This document shows positions 31,766-40,276 of a stretch of 64,000 bases of DNA, in pieces. The stretch lies in contig JAWKZN010000002.1 of the NCBI GenBank assembly GCA_041395945.1, positions 248,001-312,000 of the forward strand, written 5' to 3'. A program made the translations under genes and the position numbers. Source of the DNA: Pseudomonadales bacterium. Lineage in GTDB: Bacteria; Pseudomonadota; Gammaproteobacteria; Pseudomonadales; Azotimanducaceae. The notes under the pieces were generated by a model that ran no database searches, was not told the DNA's origin, and saw only the letters and a list, made by a program, of their open reading frames with translations. How positions within the stretch are numbered: position 1 is the first letter of the stretch; every line of letters begins with the position of its first letter.

Positions 31766-33807
31766 GGTGATTCCATCAGCCAGGCGCGCAGTTGCGGTCC
31801 GATCGCCAGCATCAGTTCACCCTGCGGACGACTCAGCGCTTCCATCCGCGCCAGCTCGATCCGCTTTCCTGTACGCAGACGTTCGTCCATTGCCCGGGCA
31901 AGTTCTCCCAGCGCCTCCTGCAGCGGGCGCAAGGCACCGGCCTGACCGCCCCCACCGGGTCCGGCAGCGAGCCGCTGCCAGGTCTGTATAAGACGCGCCA
32001 GTTCGTCCCGGTCCGTCTGATTGAGTGCGTCTGCGGCGGCCCGCGCGCAGATGGCCTCGATCCGGGACGAAAGAAAGCTCTCCGGCGGCAGATAGTCGGC
32101 AACGCCTCTGAGCGGCGTGTGGGTCTGATAGGGTCGCGCCTTCGGCATCTCGCTTCCCTGGATGCGTGCCGCCAGCGCGCGGGCGCCGAGCAGTCGACCG
32201 TACCACTTCACCGGCTCGAGCATGTCCAGCAGCGGACGCCAGTGATCGTCGAGACCCAGACCTGCGAGCTGACCGCGGCTGCGCTGCGCAACATCGACAC
32301 CACCCAGGGGATGAATCTCCGCAAGATACCAGGCAAGACGCCCGGTAAGACCTTCACCGGAACACTCCCGGTCCGTCGACCAGAAGCGTTCCGCCAGCGC
32401 CGGAAGACGCGACCACAGCCGAACGTCGAGTACTTCCGCATCCACCAGCTCTCCCCATAGACAGGCTTCGCCGCCAAGCACCAGTTCATCGAGCACGGTC
32501 CGCTCGACCGGTGCCACTGCGTCATCGCGCCACTGCAGTGTCCAGCGCAGACCGTCCGCCACATGGGCCAGACGCGGATCGGCCATCTGCTCGTCTTCGA
32601 AGCGCAGCAGCGTCTGCTGATCTGCACCGGGATCGAAGTCGTAGTGCATACCCGCGGGAAAGCTGAGATCCAGATAGTAGGGCGCCGAAACCAGTACCCG
32701 ATTGCCTCGCGCCGCCGCCCGATCCCGCGAGGTCGCACCGCGCCATGCCTGCACGATCCAGTCCCGGGCAAGGTCATCGTGGAGCACTTCGTCCCAGCCG
32801 ATCACCTGCCGATCCCGATCCAGGACCAGTTGTCGAACCCGGGCATTGAACTGCGCCTGGAGATCCCGGGGCCCTGTCAGGTTGTGCTGCGCCATATACG
32901 CACGGATGTGCGGATCTTCGGACCACCAGCGGTGATGGACCTCGTCTCCGCCGATGTGAATGCAGGGATCCGGAAATACCGCAGTCAGCTCGTCGAGCAG
33001 ACCACCGATTGCTTTGTAGACCACCTCACTGGTGGGATCCAGGCAGGCTTCGTGGACCCCGAAGCGCTCAGAGGCTGCAGTCTGTCGGCAGCCCCACTCC
33101 GGATACGCGGTCAGCCAGCTGGTCACATGCCCTGGCATATCCAGTTCGGGAATCACCCTGATGCCGAGATCGGCCGCCGTCTCGACCAGGTGTTCGAGTT
33201 CATCCCTGGAATAGCAGAGTGTACTCGGCAGCTTCGGGTAGGCGGCGGACGGGAAGCGGAAACCCTGATCGTCCGACAGATGCAGATGCAGCACATTGAG
33301 TTTGCACAGCGCCATGCCGGCGAGGGCCCGCTCAATCGTGGAGGTGTCGAGAAAGTGCCGGGCCGGGTCGAGTAACAGGCCACGCCACGGGAACCGGGGC
33401 GCATCTTCGATGGCCACATGCGGCACCCATCCGGGCCTGGTGACCGTCTGCAGCAGCGTGACCAGACCGCGCAGTACCCCCCACTCGGTCGGTGCCTCGA
33501 GATAGATGCCCGCATCATCGATCGCCAGCCAGTAGCTTTCGTCTTCCACGATTCCGGGATACCGGGGACTGAGTTCCGCGCAGGAGATGCGTATCTGTGT
33601 CGCCGGTTCCTGCAGCGGCAGGCCGCTGCGGGCCGCGAGCGCCCGGGTAAATCTCTCCACCGCCTTTTCCAGTCGCAGGCTGCGGACACCGGTAAATTCA
33701 GCGCTGACCCGTGCGCTCGTCAGCCGTTGCCGACCCGTCCCGCAATCCACCGCGCGCGGCAGGGGCAACAGCTGCGGGGGTATTGCAACATCCAGTTGAC
33801 TCGACAT
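31762..33807 (-). CDS. Glycoside hydrolase family 20 beta-N-acetylhexosaminidase
   Basis: 681 residues. N-terminal GH20b domain (about 10-135), then the catalytic barrel from PRFPWRGLLLDPARHFL with KLNVLHLHLSDDQGFRFPS, VIPELDMPGH and the catalytic pair Asp288-Glu289 in HIGGDEVHHRWW, followed by WDEVL and an exit Trp/Tyr-rich segment. No signal peptide is evident, so it is probably cytoplasmic and acts on imported chitobiose or glycan fragments. A C-terminal helical extension (about 540-681) is longer than in minimal GH20 enzymes. The ATGA overlap with the downstream kinase shows a two-gene operon. Confidence 0.93.
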   Translation of the reverse strand: MSSQLDVAIPPQLLPLPRAVDCGTGRQRLTSARVSAEFTGVRSLRLEKAVERFTRALAARSGLPLQEPATQIRISCAELSPRYPGIVEDESYWLAIDDAGIYLEAPTEWGVLRGLVTLLQTVTRPGWVPHVAIEDAPRFPWRGLLLDPARHFLDTSTIERALAGMALCKLNVLHLHLSDDQGFRFPSAAYPKLPSTLCYSRDELEHLVETAADLGIRVIPELDMPGHVTSWLTAYPEWGCRQTAASERFGVHEACLDPTSEVVYKAIGGLLDELTAVFPDPCIHIGGDEVHHRWWSEDPHIRAYMAQHNLTGPRDLQAQFNARVRQLVLDRDRQVIGWDEVLHDDLARDWIVQAWRGATSRDRAAARGNRVLVSAPYYLDLSFPAGMHYDFDPGADQQTLLRFEDEQMADPRLAHVADGLRWTLQWRDDAVAPVERTVLDELVLGGEACLWGELVDAEVLDVRLWSRLPALAERFWSTDRECSGEGLTGRLAWYLAEIHPLGGVDVAQRSRGQLAGLGLDDHWRPLLDMLEPVKWYGRLLGARALAARIQGSEMPKARPYQTHTPLRGVADYLPPESFLSSRIEAICARAAADALNQTDRDELARLIQTWQRLAAGPGGGGQAGALRPLQEALGELARAMDERLRTGKRIELARMEALSRPQGELMLAIGPQLRAWLMESP

Positions 33808-33899
33808 GCGGCTCGCTTCAGTCTCACAACGCTTATCACAGGGCGATGAGTGTACCCCGCTCGAGGGCTCACTGGCTCGCAGAAGGAAGCTTGAGCACC

Positions 33900-34505
33900 A
33901 TGGATATCAGACAACGCATGCGCGCCGTCATCGAAGCCGAAGCAGATGCTATCCGCGCCATCGACGTGAACGACGACTTCGTCCGTGCCGTCGAAGTGAT
34001 GAAGAACTGCGAAGGCAAAATCATCACCACCGGTATCGGCAAAGCCGGCCACATCGCCCACAAATTTGCCGCCACCCTCTGCTCGACGGCGACACCCGCG
34101 GTGTTCGTACATCCCGCGGAAGCCGCTCACGGCGATCTCGGTCTGGTGGACACCCACGATGTGATGATCGCCTTTTCCACCAGCGGCAAGAGCCGGGAAG
34201 TGCTGGAAATTCTCGAACTCGCCCGGCATCTGGGTGTTGCGACCGTCATCGGCGTCACCTCCCACCCGGATTCAGATCTGCGCAGACTGTCTGATTTCGT
34301 GCTCGACATGGGCGAAATCAAGGAACCCTGCCCTCTCGGCCTGACACCCAGCGCGAGCATGGCGGTGATGCTGGCAATCACGGACGCTATCGCACTGGCG
34401 CTGCTGGAGCACAAGGGTGTCACCAGAGAAGACTACGGCCTGCGCCACCATGGAGGTTATCTGGGTCGGGCGGCGCGGGCGGACAACGTGCCTCACTCGA
34501 AGTGA
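33900..34505 (+). CDS. SIS-domain sugar phosphate isomerase (KdsD/GutQ-like, no CBS domains)
   Basis: 201 residues forming a single SIS domain: KIITTGIGKAGHIAHKFAATLCSTATPAVFVHPAEAAHGDLG, MIAFSTSGKSREVLEIL, and PCPLGLTPSASMAVMLAITDAIALALLE. This closely follows the arabinose 5-phosphate isomerase N-domain but lacks the two CBS domains of KdsD. Short forms of this kind exist, and some act on other sugar phosphates. ATG at 33900 is chosen. A TTG nine bases upstream, closer to AAGGA, is an alternative. It is divergent from the GH20/NahK-like operon, so a role in aminosugar or hexose phosphate use is possible. Confidence 0.85.
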   Translation: MDIRQRMRAVIEAEADAIRAIDVNDDFVRAVEVMKNCEGKIITTGIGKAGHIAHKFAATLCSTATPAVFVHPAEAAHGDLGLVDTHDVMIAFSTSGKSREVLEILELARHLGVATVIGVTSHPDSDLRRLSDFVLDMGEIKEPCPLGLTPSASMAVMLAITDAIALALLEHKGVTREDYGLRHHGGYLGRAARADNVPHSK

Positions 34506-34536
34506 GGCTGACCAGGAACCACACACAGCATCATCG

Positions 34537-35160
34537 ATGACCACGAACACCGCGACCCGCTCTTCCCTGCTCGGCCTGCTGATCTTCCTCAGCATTCCCA
34601 TCGCGCTCTATGCCTTCGTGTTCCAGAGCGGCATGGCCGGCGGCACGGATTTCCACGAACGTTTTGCCACCATGCCGGTATTCGCCGCCTGCCACATTCT
34701 CGGCAGCGGCGTTGCCCTGCTGCTGGGCGGATTTCAGTTCCTGCCCGCTCTGCGCCGGCGCCGGCCCGAGCTGCACCGCTGGCTCGGCCGCACCTACCTG
34801 GTGGCGGTGTGTGCGGGCGGAATCGGCGGGCTGGTGCTGGCCAGCAACGCGACCGGCGGTCTGGTGGCCCGGGTCGGTTTTTCCGGTCTCGGTATCGTCT
34901 GGCTTTACAGCGGCTGGCAGGCCTATGCAGCCATACGCAGGCGGGACATCCGCAGCCATCAGCGCTGGATGGTGCGCAACTTCGCCCTCACTTTCGCCGC
35001 AGTGACCCTGCGCATCTACCTCGGGCTGTCCGAAGCTGCCGGTATTCCGTTTCAGGAATTCTATCCGGTCGTCGCCTGGCTGTGCTGGGTGCCGAATCTG
35101 ATCCTGGTGGAGTGGCTGCTGCTGTCCCCGCTCAACCCGGTACCGCCAGGGAGACTCTGA
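34537..35160 (+). CDS. DUF2306-type integral membrane protein
   Basis: 207 residues with about six transmembrane segments. The pattern HILGSGVALLLGGFQFLPALRRRRPELHRWLGRTYL and IRSHQRWMVRNFALTFAAVTLRIYLGL matches DUF2306 membrane proteins, whose conserved His residues may bind heme or metal; function is unknown. The ATG at 34537 is preferred over the longer frame because the first helix begins soon after it. It lies 31 bp downstream of the SIS gene on the same strand. Confidence 0.8.
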   Translation: MTTNTATRSSLLGLLIFLSIPIALYAFVFQSGMAGGTDFHERFATMPVFAACHILGSGVALLLGGFQFLPALRRRRPELHRWLGRTYLVAVCAGGIGGLVLASNATGGLVARVGFSGLGIVWLYSGWQAYAAIRRRDIRSHQRWMVRNFALTFAAVTLRIYLGLSEAAGIPFQEFYPVVAWLCWVPNLILVEWLLLSPLNPVPPGRL

Positions 35161-35175
35161 TCAGGCCTCCAGGCC

Positions 35176-36066
35176 TCAACGGCTGCCCTGCGCAAAGTAG
35201 CGGTGGCAGATCCCGATAAAGCGCTTCGCACCTTCCGACAGCGCCTTGTGTTTCTTGTAATACACGCCGACTTCCCGATCGAAGGAGGAAACCTCCAGCG
35301 ATTCAATCGGATGATAGCCGGCAAGGCTCGCAACCAGGCTGTCCGGCAGATAGGTGATGCCTCTGCCGGCTTCGCACAGCGCCAGCCGCAAACCCAGATG
35401 GCTGACCTCCCAGACGTCCTGCACCATGTCCCGGATACGCTGACTGCCCGGGCGTTTGACCGGATCGTCGAGAAAGGACGTCAGCAGAGTCTGAGATCCC
35501 AGCATGGAACCCGGGTCACGCCTTAAGGCGTGGAAGTTCGGGTGATTCTCGTGCACGACCAGTCGACGGGTTTCCTCAAAGAAAGGCACGCACTCGAAGT
35601 GTCCGGGCATGCGGGTCTGAAACGGACCGAAGGCGATTTCCCAGCGATCCTCGTCCACTCCGTAGACCATCTCCCGGCTGGGTGCGACGTCGAGCTTCAG
35701 ACGGGTCAGCGGATTGCGCTCACAGAACTCGAGCAGCAGAACTTCACCGTAGAAACGATTGACCGCACTGCTCATCGCCAGATTGAGGGTTGAAAGCTCG
35801 CCCAGGCGGATACGATGAATGTCATCCAGCGCCTGCTCTTCTTCATTGATAACCGTGCGTGCAAAACTGAACAGCCGTTTACCCGACTCGGTGAGTTCCG
35901 GCCGGCGCCCGCGCAGCAGCAGCTGACACTCCAGCTTGTGTTCGAGATTGGCGATGGCCTGGCTCACCGCGGACTGGGAAACATCCAGTTTCTCTGCCGC
36001 GCGTGAGAACCCACCTTCCTCGACAACGGTGGCAAAGATACGGATTTCATGGCGTTCGATCTGCAT
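35176..36066 (-). CDS. LysR-family transcriptional regulator
   Basis: 296 residues: N-terminal winged helix-turn-helix FATVVEEGGFSRAAEKLDVSQSAVSQAIANLEHKLECQLLLRGRRPELTESGK, followed by a periplasmic-binding-type effector domain (about 90-290). It is divergent from the citrate synthase gene across a 221-bp region with two palindromic CTTAT/ATAAG elements, so citrate synthase is the likely target along with autoregulation. The effector is unknown. The ATG start at 36066 gives the normal N-terminus MQIERHEIRIFATVVEEGG. Confidence 0.93.
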   Translation of the reverse strand: MQIERHEIRIFATVVEEGGFSRAAEKLDVSQSAVSQAIANLEHKLECQLLLRGRRPELTESGKRLFSFARTVINEEEQALDDIHRIRLGELSTLNLAMSSAVNRFYGEVLLLEFCERNPLTRLKLDVAPSREMVYGVDEDRWEIAFGPFQTRMPGHFECVPFFEETRRLVVHENHPNFHALRRDPGSMLGSQTLLTSFLDDPVKRPGSQRIRDMVQDVWEVSHLGLRLALCEAGRGITYLPDSLVASLAGYHPIESLEVSSFDREVGVYYKKHKALSEGAKRFIGICHRYFAQGSR

Positions 36067-36141
36067 GGACTGACACTAAGATGACTCAGATCAAGTATCA
36101 ATGTCCCGGAGACCTTCGAAAGAAGAGAATCTCATTCTGCA

Positions 36142-36175
36142 CTTATCCAACGATAAGCAGGGCTTATGCATAAGC
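36142..36175 (+). promoter_or_regulatory. Two palindromic LysR-type operators
   Basis: Two elements with centres 19 bp apart: CTTATCCAACGATAAG (36142-36157, six-base arms, four-base spacer) and the perfect palindrome GCTTATGCATAAGC (36162-36175). A further half-site ATAAGC lies near 36228. They sit in the intergenic region between the divergent lysR and citrate synthase genes. The spacing of about two helical turns suits tetrameric LysR binding. Regulator identity is inferred from position. Confidence 0.65.
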
Positions 36176-36287
36176 GGAACTTCAGCATCCGCAAGTCTGA
36201 GGGTCTGGGAGCCTGCCGCACTGGAACATAAGCTCTTCGTCAGATTGTCCGGAGTCGAGTACCGGACAAAAAAAACCGGAGGCCGAC

Positions 36288-37403
36288 ATGACCGAGACGA
36301 TGAAGATAGCGAAGGGGCTCGAAGGCGTGGTGGTGGATACGACCGCCATCTCACTGGTAGATGGCGACAATGGCATACTGAGCTATCGTGGCCACCCCAT
36401 CGACACCCTCGTGGACCGACCCTTCGGCGACGTGGCCGCCCTTGTCATCGATGGTGAATGCTCCTATCGCCTTGCCGGGGAACTGGCGCTCGAGGCGGAC
36501 CTCTCCAGGCGCGAACTGGCGCTGGTGCTGTCCCTGCCCCGGGACACCCATCCGATGCACGTGCTGCAGGGTCTCACGCCTCTGCTCGACCGGACGAAAG
36601 CCTTTGCCGATCGGGGGGAAGCGGCCCAGGGTTTCGCCGTTGCGGCAAAAATGCCCGCGCTGCTGGCGAGTTTCCTGCTCGGGGCTGCACCCCCGGCGAC
36701 GGATCGCATGGATCCTGCCGGACGCTTTCTGCATCACATCGGCGCACCGGACACGGACATCGCCAGGCGCGCCTACAACACCACCCAGATCCTGCAGATC
36801 GAACACAGCTTCAATGCCAGTACCTTTGTCGCCCGGGCTACTGCAAGCACCCTGGCCCCGGTGGAAAACGCACTATCCGCCGCCTTCGGCGCCCTCCACG
36901 GCGTGCTCCACGGCGGCGCCGATCAGGCTGCACTGGAAACTGCAGATGAAGTCGGCTCACCCGAAGCGGCCCCCGCCTTCGTCGATGCCTGTCTCGCCGG
37001 AAAGCGCAAGGTCATGGGTATGGGACACCGGGAGTACCGGGTGCTGGATCCGCGAGCCCGCCATCTCAAAGCCCTCGCAGAGTCACTTTGCGCAGGCACA
37101 CCACACGAACGCACCTACCGCACCCTCGTCGCCATCGAGGCGCGATTCACCGAACGCATGGCGGAACAGAACAAGTCGCTCTATGCGAATCTGGAATTCT
37201 ACAAAGGTGTGATCTACCGGGCGCTGGGATTACCCGGCCGGTTCTTCACGGCGAATTTCGCGATGGCCCGGGTGTTCGGATACCTGGCCCACTTCATCGA
37301 GTCCAGGGAAGACAACCGCATCGTGCGGCCGAAGGCGGCTTACATCGGACCGCCTGTTATCGATCACCGAGAAGCCGGCGGGTTCACTCCGGTGTCAGCG
37401 TAA
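36288..37403 (+). CDS. Citrate synthase/2-methylcitrate synthase family enzyme
   Basis: 371 residues with the bacterial small-subunit citrate synthase layout. First catalytic His in QIEHSFNASTFVAR, CoA/loop region GALHGVLHGGADQAAL, second catalytic His in MGMGHREYRVLDPRA, and the third catalytic position in NLEFYKGVIYRALG, where Glu replaces the usual Asp (NVDFYSG). It condenses acetyl-CoA (or propionyl-CoA) with oxaloacetate. GGAGG six bases before the ATG fixes the start. It is controlled most likely by the divergent LysR protein. No other methylcitrate-cycle genes are adjacent, so substrate choice is open. Confidence 0.9.
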   Translation: MTETMKIAKGLEGVVVDTTAISLVDGDNGILSYRGHPIDTLVDRPFGDVAALVIDGECSYRLAGELALEADLSRRELALVLSLPRDTHPMHVLQGLTPLLDRTKAFADRGEAAQGFAVAAKMPALLASFLLGAAPPATDRMDPAGRFLHHIGAPDTDIARRAYNTTQILQIEHSFNASTFVARATASTLAPVENALSAAFGALHGVLHGGADQAALETADEVGSPEAAPAFVDACLAGKRKVMGMGHREYRVLDPRARHLKALAESLCAGTPHERTYRTLVAIEARFTERMAEQNKSLYANLEFYKGVIYRALGLPGRFFTANFAMARVFGYLAHFIESREDNRIVRPKAAYIGPPVIDHREAGGFTPVSA

Positions 37404-37785
37404 ACAGCAGACCGCCATCCACGGCCACAAAGCCTGTACGGGCGAAGAGTCCGCGCAGTGGTACGCCGGCCACAAAAATTTCCCGGCCACCGTTCGTTTC
37501 GGTGAGACCGATCGCATGGCCGAGCAGCCAGCGGCCCAGTCCCGCGTGTCGATAAGGTCTGGCGACCACCAGCGTGCACAGCTCCGTGCGGATGTCGGAG
37601 CGTGGGCGGATCACGTAGGCGCCTATCGCCACCCCATCGTATTTGGCCACCCGGATCAGATCCGGATCGGTGTAGGCCATCACCCGGTGTTCATCCGGAT
37701 CCGCTTCCAGCAGCAGGTCCCAGGGAATCTCATCACTGTAGGGGCGATAGATGGTCGCGTCTCTGACACTGAATGTCCGGTTCAC
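37384..37785 (-). CDS. GNAT-family N-acetyltransferase
   Basis: About 133 residues with GNAT signatures: VAKYDGVAIGAYVIRP (beta strands), ELCTLVVARPYRHAGLGRWLLGHAIGLTE (acetyl-CoA pyrophosphate loop, R/Q-x-x-G-x-G/A type) and AGVPLRGLFARTGFVAVDGG. The substrate is unknown. GTG at 37785 with GAGGT seven bases upstream begins ten bases after the upstream hypothetical gene and is preferred to the longer frame that would overlap it. The 3' end overlaps the citrate synthase gene tail by 20 bp. Confidence 0.83.
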   Translation of the reverse strand: MNRTFSVRDATIYRPYSDEIPWDLLLEADPDEHRVMAYTDPDLIRVAKYDGVAIGAYVIRPRSDIRTELCTLVVARPYRHAGLGRWLLGHAIGLTETNGGREIFVAGVPLRGLFARTGFVAVDGGLLFTLTPE

Positions 37786-37795
37786 CGGTTGGACC

Positions 37796-38269
37796 TCAAT
37801 GCCAGCTCTGCCACCACTTGCGCAGCCGGCCGGCGGCACTGCTGTCACTGCGCGAGGCCTTCTCCGGCGGTGCCATCAGATGTCGCATCAGCACCGGCGC
37901 GAGCAGGTCATAGTGGGCCCAGTCGTCCTTCACTGCGTAGGTGTCCGCACCGAAGACCTCGCGATAGTCGTCAAGGAAATGCGGGTAGTAGTGGTCGGTG
38001 AAGGCCTGACCCCGGGCATTGAGCAGACTGCGTTCGAATCGACCCCCGCAGGCGGCGATGAAGAACTCAGCACCCGTTATCTCCCGATAGCGCAGGCGCA
38101 GCAGCAGCGATTCATGCTGCTGCTGAAAGTCGGTATCGAGCAGATGCAGATTGGCGCACCAGGCGAGGTACATGCCGGTCGGAACTGCCGCCGCTGCGAA
38201 ATCGTCGGCTTCGCCGAGATGACGTTCGATGTCGTCATACATGCGGGGCTGCATCGGGTCAGGCTGCAT
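37796..38269 (-). CDS. Conserved hypothetical protein (DUF7832-like)
   Basis: 157 residues: MYDDIERHLGEADDFAAAAVPTGMYLAWCANLHLLD, a central QQQHESLLLRLRYREITGAEFFIAACGGRFERSLL, and FTDHYYPHFLDDYREVFG...YAVKDDWAHYDLLAPVLMRHL. The opening motif and the length resemble a small uncharacterised family (DUF7832), recognised with moderate certainty. The ATG at 38269 overlaps the end of the PLP enzyme gene by 11 bp. In-frame ATGs at 38254 and 38242 are alternatives. It sits between the PLP enzyme and the GNAT gene in one transcript. Function unknown. Confidence 0.65.
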   Translation of the reverse strand: MQPDPMQPRMYDDIERHLGEADDFAAAAVPTGMYLAWCANLHLLDTDFQQQHESLLLRLRYREITGAEFFIAACGGRFERSLLNARGQAFTDHYYPHFLDDYREVFGADTYAVKDDWAHYDLLAPVLMRHLMAPPEKASRSDSSAAGRLRKWWQSWH

Positions 38270-39422
38270 CGAGTGCCTGGTTCAGGTCATCGAGCAGATC
38301 ACTGCCGGTCTCGATACCCACAGACAGCCGCAGCAGACCGGCACTGATACCCAGCTCCTTCTGCCGCTGGGCGCTCAGGCTGGCATGCGTCATCAGTCCC
38401 GGGTGTTCGATCAGGGATTCCACGCCGCCCAGACTCTCTGCCAGGGTGAACACCTTCACCGCACCCAGAACCGCCCGCGCCGCGGCCAGGCCACCTTTGA
38501 GCTCCATCGACAGCATGCCGCCATGTCCCGACGTCTGCCGGCGGGCCAGCGCATGCTGCGGGTGGGAGGAAAGACCCGGATAAGCGACCGAAGCCACCTT
38601 GGGGTGTACGTGCAGCATTTCGGCTACCGCCTGGGCATTGGCGGCATGGGCCTGCATGCGCAGGGCAAGAGTCTTCACACTGCGCATGCACAGATAGGAA
38701 TCGAACGTGCTCTGGATTCCACCCATGGACTTGTTGAGAAATCCGAGGGACTCGGCCAGAGATTCGTCGTCCGTGACCACGATGCCGCCGATCAGATCGC
38801 TGTGCCCGTTGATGTACTTGGTGGTGGAATGCAGGACCAGATCTGCGCCCAGTGCCAGCGGCCGCTGAAAGTAGGGGCTCATGAAGGTGTTGTCCACCAT
38901 CAGCCAGGCACCTGCCCCATGCGCAATCTGCGCCAGCCGTTCAATATCGAGCAGCTTCATGAGCGGGTTGGTCGGGGTTTCGATCCATACCATCCGGGTG
39001 TTCGGCCGCAGGGCGGTGCGGAGCGCTTCGGGATCGGTCAGATCCACATAGTCGAAATCGAGGCCCTGTTTGCGGAAGACCTGTTCAAAGAGCCGATAGG
39101 TACCGCCATACATATCGTCGCAGCACACCACATGATCACCCTGAGCAAGCAGGTGCATGGCGGTGGTCGCTCCCAGACAGCCGGACGCGAAGGCGAAGCC
39201 GAAGCGCGCTCCTTCGAGGTTGGCCACACAGCGCTCATAGGCCGCACGGGTGGGATTCCCCGCGCGGGAATAGTCGTAGCCCGCATACACGCCCGGTTCC
39301 GAATGCACATAGGTGGAGGTGAGATAAAGGGGTGTGACCACCGCACCGGTGGTCGGATCCGGCGCCTGCCCTGCATGAATGGCCCGGGTCTCGAAACCGA
39401 ATATTTTGTCTGACCAATCCAT
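38259..39422 (-). CDS. Cys/Met-metabolism PLP-dependent enzyme (cystathionine gamma-synthase/lyase family)
   Basis: 387 residues: FETRAIHAGQAPDPTTGAVVTPLYLTSTY, YDYSRAGNPTRAAYERCVANLEGA, FASGCLGATTAMHLL, WIETPTNPLMKLLDI, MVDNTFMSPYFQRPLALGADLVLHSTTKYINGHSDLIGG (the Lys in STTKY is the PLP Schiff-base residue) and SLGGVESLIEHPGLMTH. The family includes MetB, MetC/cystathionine gamma-lyase, MetZ and methionine gamma-lyase; sequence by eye does not separate them. The frame is open to 40160, but ATG at 39422 (MDWSDKIFGFETRAIHAGQ) is the family-typical start. Confidence 0.93.
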   Translation of the reverse strand: MDWSDKIFGFETRAIHAGQAPDPTTGAVVTPLYLTSTYVHSEPGVYAGYDYSRAGNPTRAAYERCVANLEGARFGFAFASGCLGATTAMHLLAQGDHVVCCDDMYGGTYRLFEQVFRKQGLDFDYVDLTDPEALRTALRPNTRMVWIETPTNPLMKLLDIERLAQIAHGAGAWLMVDNTFMSPYFQRPLALGADLVLHSTTKYINGHSDLIGGIVVTDDESLAESLGFLNKSMGGIQSTFDSYLCMRSVKTLALRMQAHAANAQAVAEMLHVHPKVASVAYPGLSSHPQHALARRQTSGHGGMLSMELKGGLAAARAVLGAVKVFTLAESLGGVESLIEHPGLMTHASLSAQRQKELGISAGLLRLSVGIETGSDLLDDLNQALDAA

Positions 39423-39599
39423 CGCAATACCTTCACTGGTTTGTCCGCTGGCACGGAAAATCGCCGGGCACAGTAGCCGCTGGGCGCGCTGTGAACAAGT
39501 ATCTGTCGCGCACGGGTCTCCAGGAGACGGATTCTGGTGGCCTGCAAACAGCAGGTTTTGCGATAGACTCCCCCCGAACCCTTCTCCTGGAGAAAGCCC

Positions 39600-40271
39600 G
39601 TGCCCGCCGCTGGAAAGTTCCGCCCGCTCCTGTCTGTGCTCGTGCTGCTGCTCTCGGCGCCCACCCTGAATGCGGCGGGAACACCCGGATCCACCACACC
39701 AGACGCCCCGCCCGCGGGCGAGGCCGCGGAGTCCCAGGCACTCACACTGCATCGATCGGGTATCGAAGCGAAGGAACTGGCCTGGCAGGCGGAAGCCCGG
39801 GCAGCTCAGACCACGGATCCCCAGGCGAAGGAGGCATTGATCCAGGAGGCACAGTCCCACTACCGGCAGGCGGCGGACGCCCAGGGTGCGGCCCTGAAAA
39901 TCGATCCCCGCTACGCCGAAGCCGCGAATGAACTGGGCTATGCTCTGCGCCGCGCAGGTGACTATCGCAAAGCGCTCGGTGCCTACAACTACGCGCTGAT
40001 GCTGAAGCCTGATTTTCTTGAAGCGGTGGAATACCGGGGGGAAGCCCTGCTCGGTATCGGCGATCTCGACGGCGCCAAGGCCGCCTACCTGCGTCTGTTC
40101 CGCGAAGCACCCGAACTGGGTGAGCGTCTGCTCAGTGCGATGGAGACCTGGCTGGAACAACAGGTGGCGGAATCAGCCCAGCTGCAGGCTTTCGGGGACT
40201 GGGTCGAGGAGCGACGGGTACTCGAAACCGCGACCCGGGAAGTCAGCCAGGCATCCGTACGCCACTGGTAG
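39600..40271 (+). CDS. Exported TPR-repeat protein
   Basis: 223 residues: signal peptide (LLSVLVLLLSAPTLNAAG), a helical linker, then about three TPR units: AEAANELGYALRRAGDYRKALGAYNYALMLKP, FLEAVEYRGEALLGIGDLDGAKAAYLRLFRE, and a C-terminal helix (SAMETWLEQQVAESAQLQAFGDWVEERRVLE). It probably scaffolds periplasmic complexes; no specific partner is evident. The GTG at 39600 has GGAG seven bases upstream. It is divergent from the PLP enzyme gene and convergent with the TauD-type genes. Confidence 0.8.
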   Translation: MPAAGKFRPLLSVLVLLLSAPTLNAAGTPGSTTPDAPPAGEAAESQALTLHRSGIEAKELAWQAEARAAQTTDPQAKEALIQEAQSHYRQAADAQGAALKIDPRYAEAANELGYALRRAGDYRKALGAYNYALMLKPDFLEAVEYRGEALLGIGDLDGAKAAYLRLFREAPELGERLLSAMETWLEQQVAESAQLQAFGDWVEERRVLETATREVSQASVRHW

Positions 40272-40276
40272 AACGC

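Noticed and set aside
38229..39413. Long open frame on the plus strand opposite the PLP enzyme
   Set aside because: The minus strand carries the full Cys/Met-metabolism PLP signature including the PLP lysine. The plus-strand translation has no domain.
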